Positions 46,711 to 58,344 of a stretch of DNA of 64,000 nucleotides are shown here, piece after piece; within the stretch, counting starts at the first letter, position 1, and every line of letters begins with the position of its first letter. The position numbers and the translations under genes were made by a program. The DNA comes from Sipunculus nudus. Taxonomy: Eukaryota; Annelida; Sipuncula; Golfingiida; Sipunculidae. The DNA lies in assembly GCA_026874595.1 (NCBI GenBank), contig CM049306.1, positions 63,742,019 through 63,806,018 of the forward strand. The letters run 5' to 3'. The notes beneath the pieces are model-generated. The model saw only the letters and a program-made list of their open reading frames with translations. It was not told where the DNA came from and did not search any database.

Positions 46711-47090
46711 CAAGGGACACATGGGTCACGGCGCTCAGCTGAATGAGACAGATATAATTGTGTCACTATTGTTGTATGTAGGTGTGAAAGATTTCATTTT
46801 GACAGATGTCATTTTTTGTATTAATTATGTAGTTGAGCGGAATAGTTATATTGAAGTATCAGTATTTTAAATATGAACAAGAATGTTTCTAAAATATTGC
46901 AATGGAAATAACCAGATGTTGTAAATTGCAGAGGAAGGAAGTGGAGATTTGCAAGTATAAAAATACACATTTAATAAATCAAAATATTTATGGAAAAGCA
47001 GAAAACTTATATGTTTTGGGAAGCAGTTGTTGCTGAATTAGAGAGGAAACAGAATGTCTCAAAAAGTAGATTAAAAAAAAATAGATTAAG

Positions 47091-47405
47091 CTATGAGAAG
47101 TTGCAATATTTGATCTGAATTGAAGAATGGAGGATTGTTGCTAATAATATCTTGTGATCTGACCATGTGTTTTCTAATGTTGAAACTGCAGCATTTAAAC
47201 AGTTAGTAAAGACAAGATCTATGGTATTTCCATGGTCATTGGTTGGTTCTCTGACTAGTAGTTGACATTTAAAGAGTTGACATAATTGTGTCAATTTGGT
47301 GTTATATATTATATTAGAAATGTCAATATTGAAATCGCCCATGATCACTATAGGCAGGTTGAGGTCAACTTGAGAGACTAAAACTTTGGAGTTCAGAGAA
47401 GAAGT
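47091..47405 (-). pseudogene. Endonuclease-domain remnant with GDFN and SDH motifs
   Basis: The minus strand encodes the C-terminal half of an endonuclease/exonuclease/phosphatase domain: NLPIVIMGDFNIDI, PTNDHGNTIDLVFTN and WSDHKILLA. The GDFN and SDH motifs hold catalytic residues in this family and are intact here. Such domains nick target DNA in non-LTR retrotransposons and occur at the C-terminus of Helentron proteins. The frame stays open rightwards to the TA at 47406, where a TIR element interrupts it, and continues beyond that insert (48803 onwards). The N-terminal catalytic residues and any helicase or reverse transcriptase are not seen. The F1 end nearby favours a Helentron origin. 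Confidence 0.68.
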
Positions 47406-47407
47406 TA

Positions 47408-48800
47408 CCGTAAAATCTCCACTTAAAACCGCGGTTTAATCAAGAAATTCAAAATCTTGAAATCAGGTTGATTTCCTGAAAGCACTGTGCGGTTTATACT
47501 AGAAGGGTTTCCTGAATATCTTCCTGACAGACATCGTTTTGGGGCCGGCGAGTGGGCGATAATATAGCAACTTTCGAAGGCCGTTCTTAGCAGCAGTCTC
47601 GCATGCATGGAACCGTGTGTAAATGTATTATTTACGATTATTTGTTATTTATAAATTAGATATTTCAGAATAGTTTTCGTGTGATATATAACTTGTTATG
47701 AAATTTTGGTAATTGTCACCAAATAATACGTTTACAACAACCCTGCTGTAACACACAGCGGCCCACTTCGTTGGGCATGCTCAAGAAAAATTGAAATAAA
47801 AGCCTACTTTAAACCCATTTGCGGCATTATTTAGCAATGATTATTTGTTTAAAACGTAAAATGAATAAAGAGCTGACATCGTAAGGAGTCACACAATGGC
47901 AGACGATCGTTTTAAAATCAAGTTTGAGTGCCGCCATGTGCTGAAACGCCCCGTTATTCTGCTAAGAATATTTTGAACGGCTGTACGCGGTGGGTGGTAA
48001 ACAGAACAGCCACCTATTTCGTCCCAGCGTGCCTTGCGTGAACACTGCCTTGACAAAATGGCTCCCCACACGGAAACTTTCTTCAGGAAAAAAAACTTGC
48101 TTACCCCGACTGGCCACTTTTATTTTACCTTAAAATCACTCGTTGTCAAGCGTCATGTTTCCTTTACGTGCGTATCTCGACAAGGTAAATTCAATTACTT
48201 TGATATTTAGTTAAGTTGACCAGCGATGTTTTCAAACGCGCCAGCAAATTGTGACATGGAGCGATGTCAACGTAGATGTGACGATGATAATACCGAAGTA
48301 ACTGGTATGAAAATGATTTGAATCTTCCGAGTAATTCCAGAAAATGGAATTTTCATCAAACATTTTTAGAATTAAAATATACAGTGACTTGAAATGGATC
48401 AGCAGAATATTTTTTCCAAAATATAATGACAAATCAGTAGCAAACATGAATACGGCACGGAATATAAAATCTGTATAAACAGGCAGAGGTTCACCGGCCC
48501 TTACGTCTTCCCAAACTTCATGCTTGAGTGACCCTGCAAAAAAAGTGTTATGATGTGTTTAAATAAAATGTCCAAGGAATTTAAAAGTGGACAGGAATGG
48601 CCGAGTCGCAACCTACGCGTGTTCATTTCTAGATGATAGCTTGATTGTGTCTTTTTTCAAATCATTCCGTAGCGAAACTTGGTGCGGTTTGTAAGGGGGG
48701 TTCTTAGTATTTGAGCCCCTCGCGATGTCTCACCTGGAATTTCGGCGAAGTCTGGGTGCGGTTTTAATCGGAAGTGCGGTTTTAAGTGGAGATTTTACGG
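47408..48800. mobile_element. TA-flanked TIR transposon, pogo/mariner-like, non-autonomous
   Basis: The ends are 25-bp perfect inverted repeats (47408-47432 and 48776-48800), starting CCGTAAAATCTCCAC. TA flanks both sides (47406-47407, 48801-48802), the target duplication typical of Tc1/mariner/pogo elements. The interior is more CpG-containing than the surroundings and has no recognisable transposase. Short frames (for example a plus-strand MADDRFKIKFECRH at about 47896, and a minus-strand frame 47889-48071) are unassigned. It may carry captured host sequence. Confidence 0.8.
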
Positions 48801-48802
48801 TA

Positions 48803-48960
48803 CTGATGGGACATGCAGGTGACCCATAGAGGAAAACAATCTGAAGTGACTGAGTCTAAGTGTGAATATAGAGAAGAGATGACTCAAAATCTGGTGTTGT
48901 GTGGTGGTGAAGGGTTTATGGGGACTCAGCTGTTTGACCTGATTGGGGGGGATGAGAGTT
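48803..48960 (-). pseudogene. Upstream part of the split endonuclease remnant
   Basis: The minus-strand frame that enters the TIR element at 47405 continues here in the same phase after one TA is discounted. It stays open for about 40 codons. It is the N-terminal side of the fragment at 47091-47405, too worn to assign further motifs. Confidence 0.45.
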
Positions 48961-49434
48961 TAAAAACACCTTTGTAACTCTGTATATTTATTTCTTTATT
49001 TACCAGTTATAAATTTTATGCAGTTGCCAGAAGAATATTGTCCTAAACAAATACTCAGTGGCAGGGAGTGAGGAAAGTTACAACACCTTTGCATAAACAT
49101 ACAGGATACAAAATTTAATCTTACAGGTAAAAAAAGTATTATTCATAATTATTGAATATTTAAAAACAGACAGAGAGATAGAAAAATAAAGCAAATCACT
49201 TTAATTCCCATTCTACTGAGGCAGAAAAATACTGAACGAATGTTTGCATTAGGTCCTCATTTTTTTTATTACATCAATTTTTTGTTAAGGGAAATTTTGG
49301 ACAAAATATATAAATTTTACTATAAATTTACAGTATATATCAATTATATTTGAAAATTCAAGTTGATTAACAATTCTAAATTGCATCAACATTTACAGTT
49401 AATCTGCTCAGTCAACATCACATTATATACACAG

Positions 49435-50868
49435 ATGTATTTATTTTTTCTTAAAATATTTTTTTTAATTTGCAAAATAATAAATATCTTAAAATAACAC
49501 CTGATTCAGGAAAAGTTGTATACATTGGATCGGAAACAGCAATGCAATTAAAGTATGTAACTAATGCAACATATCTGTTTGTGGGGGGGGGGGGGGGGGG
49601 AGGGGGAGGTCAGGGTTGCCATGTGATTCTACATATATGACAGCAGTGTTGCATCACATATAAGTTTACCCAGGCAAGGCTGTAGGGACCAGACATGGCT
49701 GGTCTGGAGGTTCAAAATGAAAATACATTAGAGCCTCAGAAAAACTTCAATAACTAGAACAATTTTTAAGCTTTTACTTTGAAATTTCAGAATTTAACAG
49801 ATTAAATCTATTATATTGACTGTGAAAAGTAAATCAAATGTTCTTACAAGAAAGAAACATGCCATGGTCAAACTTGGGCAAAATTTAAGGTACCAAATTA
49901 ATATTTTTGCTAATATTTAAAAACATTTAACAGATTTTGATCTAATTTTTGGTATTCAATTAAACTAAAGTTGTATTACTGAAAAAAGTCCCTAGGTTTA
50001 ACATTTTTGGTCTTAAGTGACCAAATATCTTCCCCGATTTTTTTACAAAGTCCATTATGTTTGGGCCCATAACTTTTTAAATTATATAATACAGACTTAA
50101 TTTCTGACATATATATAGGAATTATATAGAGGAATATTTATGGTAAATATGAAGAAAACCAGATGAGTGGTTTTGATATTAGGCAGTCCTGAAGTATAAA
50201 AATAGATATTTAATAGAAACACAGATGTATTAAATTTTTTCTAAAAATATATTTTTAAAATTTGCAAAAAAATAAATATCTGAAAATAACACTTGATTCA
50301 AGATTGGAAAAGTTGTATACATTGGATCGAAACAGCAATCGGTTAAAGAATGAAAGTAATGCAACATATCTTGCTGGGTGGGGGGGGGGGGGGCGGGAAT
50401 TGCCACATGTAATTCTACATTTGTAAAAGCAGTGTTGCATCACTAACAGGTTTACCCAGACAAGACTGTAGGGACCAGACATTGCTGGTCTGGAGGTTCA
50501 AAATGTAAATACATTAGAGCCTCAGAAAAACTTCAATAACTAGAATAATTTTTAAGCTTTTACTCTCAAATTTCAGAATTTAACAGATTAAATCTATATA
50601 TATACTGACTGTGAAAAGTAAATGTTCTTACAAGAATAAAACGTGCCATGGTCAAACTTGGCCAAAATTTAAGGTACCAATTTTATATTTTTCCCAATAT
50701 TTAAAAAAATTTAACAGATTTTGATCTAATTTTTGGTATACAATTAAATTTTGATTAATTGAAGTTGTATTACTGAAAAAAAGTCCCTAGCTTTAACCCT
50801 TTTTATCTTAAGTGACTCTCCTTATTTTTTACAAAGTCCATTTTGTTTCTGCCCATAACTTTTTTAAA
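49435..50868. repeat. Tandem copies of an F1 core module, about 787 bp
   Basis: The phrase ACAGATGTATT followed by a TTCTT/A-rich run, CTTGATTCA and GTTGTATACATTGGATCG recurs at about 49435 and 50222. Each copy includes a G run (49583-49600; 50380-50393) and the GTGCCATGGTCAAACTTGG phrase. The second copy is cut by the F3 insertion at 50869. Confidence 0.7.
49583..49600. repeat. Poly-G run (18 bases)
   Basis: This G run belongs to the F1 core module. The equivalent run of the next module copy is at 50380-50393. Confidence 0.85.
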
Positions 50869-52614
50869 CTAGAATACGGGTAGTCGACAAGCGACTGTGT
50901 ATCCGCCTAAATCAGAGTGGAACGGGTGAAGTGAGGCATGGATTAAGTGGCAAGGGGAAATAGAGTGAAGTGTTGCATATTAGCATGGATGTCTGCAGCC
51001 AAATTGTGTATGAAGGTTGCCCCCCCTACCACAAAATCCAGAAAGCCGTCCAAGTTGTATACATATGCAAAATTTAAGGCAGATAAGTCAAACCACTACA
51101 TGTATATGAGTGATTTTAGCCCATGGCAGACAATCAGATGGACGCTGAGCAAAAATGGTTGCAGGTGACGGCACCAGTTTTGCGTATGATAAAGAGCTAT
51201 GTGAGAACTATACACATGCAAAACTTTGGCCCAATCGGTCAAACGGTTCCCAAGATATGAGCTTGGATGTCTGCTGCATGAACTAGAATGCAGGTGGCGC
51301 CACCTGTCATAAAATCAAGAGAGCTGTCAGGGATGTATAAACCTGCAAAATTTTAGCCAGATATGTCAAACCACTGCCGAGATATGAGTGATTTTATCCC
51401 ATGGCAGACAAACAGACAGGAGCTGTGCAAAATGGCTGCAGGTGACGCCACCAGTTTTGCGTATGATAAAGAGCTATGTGAGATCTATACACATGCAAAA
51501 TTTTGGCCCAATCGGTCAAACGGTTCCCGAGATATGAGCTTGGATGTCTGCAGCGTAAACGTGAATGTAGGTGGCGCCACCTGTCATAAAATCAGAAAAG
51601 CTATCCAGGATGTATACGCATGCCGAATTTCAGGTGAATTAGTCAAGTCACTGCAGAGATATGAGTGATTTTAACCCAAGGCAGACGAACAGATGGACAC
51701 TGTGCAAACATGGTTGCAGGTGGCACCACCATTTTTTGTGTATGTTATAAAGCTCTCCAAGGGCTACATTTGTGCAAAAAAATTTTCCTGATCGGTCAAA
51801 CGGTTCCCAAGATATGAGCTTGGATGTCTGCAGCGTAAACATGAATGTAGGTGGCGCCACCTGTCACAAAATCCGAAAAGCTATCCAGGATGTATACGCA
51901 TGCCAAATTTCAGGTGAATTAGTCAAGTCACTGCAGAGATATGAGTGATTTTAACCCAAGGCAGATGAACAGATGGACACTGTGCAAACATGGTTGCAGG
52001 TGGCGCCACCATTTTTTGTGTATGTTATAAAGCTCTCCAAGGGCTACATTTGTGCAAAAAAATTTTCCTGATCGGTCAAACGGTTCCCGAGATATGAGCT
52101 TGGATGTCTGCAGCGTAAACGTGAATGTAGGTGGCGCCAGTTGTCACAAAATCAGAAAAGCTATCCAGTATGTATACACATGCCAAATTTCAGGTGAATT
52201 AGTCAAGTCACTGCAGAGATATGAGTGATTTTAACCCAAGGCAGACGAACAGATGGACTCTGTGCAAACATGGTTGCAGGTGGCGCCACCATTTTTTGTG
52301 TATGTTATAAAGCTCTCCAAGGGCTACATTTGTGCAAAAAAATTTTCCTGATCCGTCAAACAGTTCCCGAGATATGTGGGTTTATGTGTGGAAACAGACG
52401 CACAAACGGACGCAGAGTGCAGAGGAAAGGTCAGAGGTCAAAACAAAATCGGGGCGCAGCAGTGCAAGTGACCCGAACATAATCCCAGGTTTCGTAAAAT
52501 TCCGCCCAGCGGTTACGGAGGAGTTCTCCAGACACCTACGCGGCCGCCGCGGCGGCTGCGGCGGAGTGCAGCTGAAAACATAGTATCCACAAAACTCTGT
52601 TTTGGCGGATACAA
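50869..52614 (-). mobile_element. F3 Helitron-like element, complete, clean insertion
   Basis: It starts CTAGAATACGGGTAGTCGAC; a hairpin (AGTCG/CGACT) and GTATCCGCC follow. The end has a hairpin and GGCGGATACAA. On the minus strand the 3' end thus shows hairpin, about nine bases and CTAG, the classical Helitron pattern. The F1 host reads TTTTTTAAA before and TTAAATAATAC after. The uninterrupted form at 55690-55712 is CTTTTTTAAATTAAATAATA, so insertion was between A and T with no duplication, as expected for Helitrons. Inside are three 280-bp units. There is no coding sequence. Confidence 0.82.
51531..52370. repeat. 280-bp tandem repeat, three units, in F3
   Basis: GATATGAGCTTGGATGTCTG starts at 51531, 51811 and 52091, an exact 280-bp spacing, with very few differences. 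Each unit holds two half-units of about 140 bp, each starting at a GGTGGCGCCACC-type palindrome (51570, 51850, 51999, 52279, with variants between). Confidence 0.9.
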
Positions 52615-53455
52615 TTAAATAATACTGACTAAATTACTGGCACGTACATAGGAACTAAATAGAGGAAACAGTAAAAGTTTTGAGATACTGTGATGCATAT
52701 AAAAAATTTACAGATGGACAGGCAGTGGACAGAATGGACTAATACCTTTATTTCACTTTCAAGGAAATAATGCATTTAAGTTGATATGTAAGCCTATTTT
52801 TTTAGCATATCCACTTTTTCCATTAATAGTTTTAAATCTGATTCATTTTTTTATTGACAAGTTTTATAAATTTGTAATTAAACAACTGAAAATATAAGTT
52901 AAAATATTAGAATTCTAACTTGCAATCATTATATATCCAGAGTGTAGCTCATATTGGGTCATATTATGCATACACATATATTTTATTATTTTTAAATCAC
53001 AAATGTTTAAACTGAATTTAAAAGAAAAAATGCCACAACATGTCATCTACAAGATTATTCCTTGAATCACTATTAAAAAGTTTTGCACACTGGAGTTTTC
53101 AGTACATGCTTATTATTCACCAAAATAAAATAAAAGATTCAGTAAATTTGATAAAATAAAAACATCTTTTCAAATAAAGTATACACACTTTTGGTTGAAT
53201 GAGGGACAAACAATATCATTATGCTAATTACAATCTCAGCTATAATTTATAACTGGAATTAATAGTCAATTTCAAACCTGGTGAAGTTTTTACTCTTCTG
53301 AAGTAAGGAATTACTTATCTGATGAACATCCACACTTTCATTGCAATACACCACTTTGTGGACACTATTAAATGTGCACTTTAATCATTGTTACCCTGGT
53401 GGTACAATACAAAATCTAAAATGTAGCATAACCATGAATAAAATAAAATACAGAA

Positions 53456-56058
53456 CAAGGGACCTATGGGTCACGACGCTCAGCTGTTATATATGATAAA
53501 AAAATATTATTTAGAAATGAGGCACATGCTGGTTTTGTGTGGTAATAAATATAAGCTGTATTATGAGTTGTTGTTGTTTAGCTTATGTATGATTTTGATA
53601 GTACCTATGGAGACAGGGAAGAGGATTGATTTCATTTATTTTATTAACAAATGGAGTACTATTGTCACACAAATTTTGACTTGGCCATATAACTTATAAG
53701 CAGAACATATAATATAAGAGTTTAACTATTTATTAAAAAAAATACAAATATTGTCCCAAATATAATTTTTATTAAAAATAATAAGAGAATCATATGATTT
53801 TTTAAAATGAAATATAACTGATATGATTATTAAAATAATATTAAAGAATATATTCATGAATGCATTCATGAATACATTTTGAAAGTATTTGCACGAGTAT
53901 TCATATATTTTCATTTTTACCTGAATTCCCATTCTTTATGCAAGAGTTTTATAATGGAGTACAAAATCATATTCGTATTTAAATACAATAACAAAGTATT
54001 TGCACCATGTCTGGAATTTATTCAGTTTTCACCAAACAATGATGTTGAGAATCCAGAATATACAAAATTCACACATTTAAATAATGATCATAAGTACCTG
54101 GTTTTATGGCTTTTATTTATATTAAAAAATAACTGTAAAAAATTCATTTTGGACTAATTTCACATCAATGTACACACTAAACACAGCAGGAATCTAGATT
54201 AATATTATCAACTGCATCTTTGTCTAATATCCTTCATATGATCCCTAATAATTAGTAATGAATAATATGATTTACTTCTTTATCATTAAAATTGAACTGA
54301 AAAATGCCATAGGTGACTGCATGGTGTTATTTGGAATATGTGACATTCTACCCATCGATACAAGATTCTTATATCATCAGTAACTGCAAGTTAATTTCCT
54401 GTTATTATAAACTAACAAATTACTTTTCTATTTTTTTAAAATTTATTATTAAAAACCAATAAAAATTTATTAATTTATTGTTTTTTGTTATGTTCTTGGT
54501 TAAAACTACTAGATGAGTTGGGTTGGACACCTGGATCAACTGTGGCTTGCCATAAGCTGCCTGGATTCCATGTATGCCTGCCTCAAGCGTGCATAATTTA
54601 ATGAAAGGTCAACAAGGTCAACATACAGGTGACTCAAGAGGGGCTGGAGAGAGCCAAAGTCTGACAAGGTCTCATAAAAAACATTAATAAAAGCTACAAT
54701 GTTTGGCCAATTTCTTTCAGCTTTCTAAACTAAAAAGCTGAAATGCTTATGTGTGCATGATATGAAAATTATATCAACAGTGCTCACAGGAAACAAACGT
54801 GCCATGGTCACAGTTGGGCAAAATTTAAGGTACTAATTTTATATTTAAACTAAATAAAATTTGAAAAATTCAGAACTAATTTTGGGTATTCAATTGAATC
54901 TTGATTTAATAATGTTACATCCCTGACAAAAAAATCTCTAGCTTCAGCAATGCTCTTGTTAAGGGAGTAAATATATTTCTTGATTTTTTACAAAGTACAT
55001 TATGTTTGGGCCCATAACTTAAAACAATTACACTATACTGACATAATTCTGGCATGTGCATAGAGATGGAAAAATATGTACATATATTATTTATGATAAA
55101 AGTCAGATTAGTGGTTTTGATATTAGGCAGTCTTGAAGTGTAACAATGGGTTTTTAATGGAAAAATGAAGTTTTTCATTAATATCTCGAATGTCCTAGTG
55201 ACCAAATTCTTGGCATGGTAGGGCATTTTGGAGACATCTAACTGTATGCCGAATTTAAGGAACTTAGAGCTGAAGCTGGGGAGCTGAGCTCTTGCAAACT
55301 GCATAACACTAGCTTGATGTAAACAATATGTTACATGGTGCTTGAAAACTTGATTAAATTCTACAGTTATTGATCAACTGGTTTCAAATTTTTGGTGTAA
55401 ACAGTTGAAATGCTAACAAAAACATGCTGTGAAAATTAAATCCACAGTACTTACAGGAAAAAAACGTGCCATGGTCAAAGTTGGGCAAAATTTAAGGTAC
55501 CAATTTTTTATTTTTATTAATATTTTAAAAAATTTAAAAGATTTTCATCTAATTTTGGGTATACAATTTAATTTTGATTAATTAAAGTTATATTACTGGA
55601 AAAAAGGTCCATAGCATTAACATTTTTTGTGTTAAGTGATCAAATATCTTTTCTGATTTTTTACAAAATGCATTATGTTTGGGCCCATAACTTTTTTAAA
55701 TTAAATAATACAGACATAATTTCTGGCATGTACAAAGGAACTATATAGAGGAATATTTATGGTAAATATGAGGTAAAACAGATGAGTGGTTTTGATATAA
55801 GGCAGTCCTGAAGTGTGAAAATAGGTTTTTAATAAAAAATTGAGGTTTTTCCTTAATTTCTCAAAGGAACAAAGTTGCAAACACCCAGTTTTCGGCTTGG
55901 TAGGAGATCTTGGGGACATCTAACATTATGCCGAATTTTGGATTCCTAGGTCTTACGGTTTCAAAACGTGCCACATCTACGGACGGCAAACAGACGGACG
56001 GACAACGGACAATGGACCACGACTATAGCTCAGATGACTTATAGTCAGCTGAGCTAAA
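53456..56058 (-). mobile_element. F1 element, complete, clean insertion
   Basis: The left end is CAAGGGACCTATGGGTCACG and the right end is TATAGTCAGCTGAGCTAAAA. The host reads AAATACAGAA before and AATTATAACATTCATC after. The uninterrupted copy at 12896-12920 reads AAATACAGAAAATTATAACA, so the element entered an A4 (T4 on the other strand) without target duplication. This matches the T-rich target choice of Helentrons. It is nearly identical to 31466-34083. There is no protein. Confidence 0.82.
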
Positions 56059-56093
56059 AATTATAACATTCATCTAGTTAATGCACCGTCTGT

Positions 56094-56118
56094 GGGGGTG
56101 GGGGGGGGGGGGTGGGGG
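56094..56118. repeat. G-rich run
   Basis: A G run with two interruptions follows ATGCACCGTCTGT, equivalent to 12938-12952 in the related F1 element. Confidence 0.8.
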
Positions 56119-56955
56119 AGGGAGTGCAGGGCAGTGGGGAAGCCTGCTAGTAGTGGCCAAGCTGAGCCTGAGGCAAGCTGCCTGGGGTGGGTTACATAAT
56201 GCAAGTGATGGCTGTTCTACTAGGTGGGCCAGATGTAAACAACACTTGACATGGTGTATGAAAACTTGAATAAAAGCTACTCTTTTCAATCAATTCCTTT
56301 GAAATTTCAGATTTTAAATGATTAAATCCTTATGTATATATGTTGTGAAAATTAAATCAACAGTACTTACAGGGAAAAAACGTGCCATTCCCAAAGTTGG
56401 ACAAAATTTAAGGTATTAATTTTTTATTTATGCTTATAACTTGAAAATTTTGCAAAATTCAGATCTAATTTTGAGTAAATAATTGAATCTTGAATAAATA
56501 AAGTTATATTCCTGAAAAAAAAGTCTCCAGCTTCAGCAATTCTCATGTTAGGTGAGTAAATATATTTCCTGATTTTTTAAAAATTGCATTATATTTGGGC
56601 CAATAACTTCAAAATAATACCCAATACTGACCTAATTTTTGGTATGTTCATAGAAAATGTATGGAAGAATATGAATATTAAATATGACCAAGAACAGATC
56701 AGTGGTTTTGATATTAGGCACCCTTGAAGTGTAACAATGGCTTTTTTATGGAAAACGGAGGTTTTTCCTTAATATCTCAAAGGAACGAAGTCCTAATGAC
56801 CCAATTTTCGGTATGGTAGGCGATTTTGGGAACATCTAATGGTATGCAAAATTTTGGATTCGTAGGTCCAACGGTTTTAAAATGTGCCCTGTTAACGGAC
56901 GGACGGACGGACCACAACTATAGCTCAGATGACTTATAGTCAGCTGAGCTAAAAA

Positions 56956-58344
56956 TTCTCTGTTTTATGAATATCTGAAAAAATGTATATATCACAGCAT
57001 TTTAATAATTATTTAATCTGTCCATCATGCACAACAATCCTGGATATTCATGTGTGACAACAGTCTCATGGACTACTGACCACCCTGTGCCCTAATTAGC
57101 CTTTGATATTGCTGGCCTGACAGGTTTGAAGGGTTACCTCATGGACCATTGACCACTTTTTCTTTTAATTAGCCTTTGGTATGACTCGAGCCATTGGCTG
57201 AAATGGGTTCCCTCCTTGATTACATGCTTCATTAAATATGTGTTTGATGCATTAATTCTGCACATGCTCCCTGGACAAACTGTCACAGGGTAAGTTGCAT
57301 TATAAACACTGGATACGATATAGACATGATCTTTTATTCAAGAGCATTAACCTGTAGGGTCAATCACTGAATATATTTAATAGTTGATAATAAAATCTGT
57401 AATGAAACAGTATCCATTCGTTTCTTTTTTTTAGTTAATTTGAAGTATGAATCTGTATTTTGCTGGCCTTATGTGGCCTCTCACCTTATTGACCATTGAC
57501 GTGTTGCTGGTATGCTGCCAGCCATGCACACTGCGTAGGATCGTACTCACAATGGTTTTGAGTTGAAACGATTTCTGGCGGAAGGATGACGTATCAAGAA
57601 AACGTCATTTGTAAAGACCACACACTAACAGGTAAACTTACAGAAAGTATTTTTAAAGTTAAAAAAGAAGACAATATGTGTTATAAAAATCAAAATCCTT
57701 AGGAATCTTGCTAAACCTTGTGACCTTTGACACATTCACGTGATCGTTAAGCTGTCAGCCATTTTGCAGCATCACTTTTTACAGATAACATACACAAACA
57801 GGGGAATGCACATTATTTCTCTTTTTCTTTAGTTGAAAGATATAAAATGTTTAATGATAAATCAAAATCCTGGAGGAATCGTATTAAACCTTTGACATCA
57901 TGTGATTTACTCACGTGATCAGTATGCTGTCAGCCATTACCAGTGAGATCATTTTTTATCAGTAATAAATAAAAACAGGTGAATATACAGTATTTTCCAA
58001 GTAGGTGTAGAAATTTAAATAAATAAAATATATTAACTAATGAATTGAAACATCATTAAATGAAAAGTTCCGAAACAGATAATTTAGAACTTTATAAATA
58101 AAACGAGAAACAAGCCATCCGATGGCAGTTCATAGCATTAAAGAGATGGCTACAACCTAGAAGATTTACACCCTGTTTATTTGAATAACCCACTTAAATG
58201 AATATATTCGGTTGACAAATACGATATTCAATTAAAAGGGATCAACTATATTTGAAAAACTGTCCATTATCAGTCATGTTGATTATGCTTTTTAAAAATG
58301 AATTAACTATTATTTAATAATTACAGGTTATCCCTACTCAAGAG
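56956..58344. repeat. Non-F1 stretch with short direct repeats
   Basis: Two diverged units (about 57690-57830 and 57870-57985) share ATCAAAATCCT, TTTGACA, TCACGTGATC and GCTGTCAGCCATT, and a fainter third unit lies near 57490-57540. Another pair (CCTAATTAGCCTTTG, near 57093 and 57158) is present. No gene is supported, though a plus-strand segment with splice-like borders was considered and rejected. Confidence 0.45.

Larger units (their letters stand above)
46711..56955 (-). mobile_element. Large F1 element with endonuclease remnant and three inserts
   Basis: The left end is CAAGGGACACATGGGTCAC then GCTCAGCTGA. The last right end, TCAGCTGAGCTAAAA, is near 56955. Nested insertions are the TIR element 47408-48800, F3 50869-52614 and F1 53456-56058. 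Removing them leaves about 4.5 kb. Near the left end a minus-strand endonuclease remnant lies where a Helentron would encode the C-terminal part of its protein. No Rep or helicase sequence was recognised. The pairing of the two ends is inferred. Confidence 0.5.

Noticed and set aside
57170..57300. Plus-strand exon between TTTTAATTAG and ACAGG|GTAAGTTGC
   Set aside because: One frame is open for about 40 codons with splice-like borders, but the peptide resembles nothing I know. The acceptor side is part of a local duplication (57093/57158), and no partner exon is visible.
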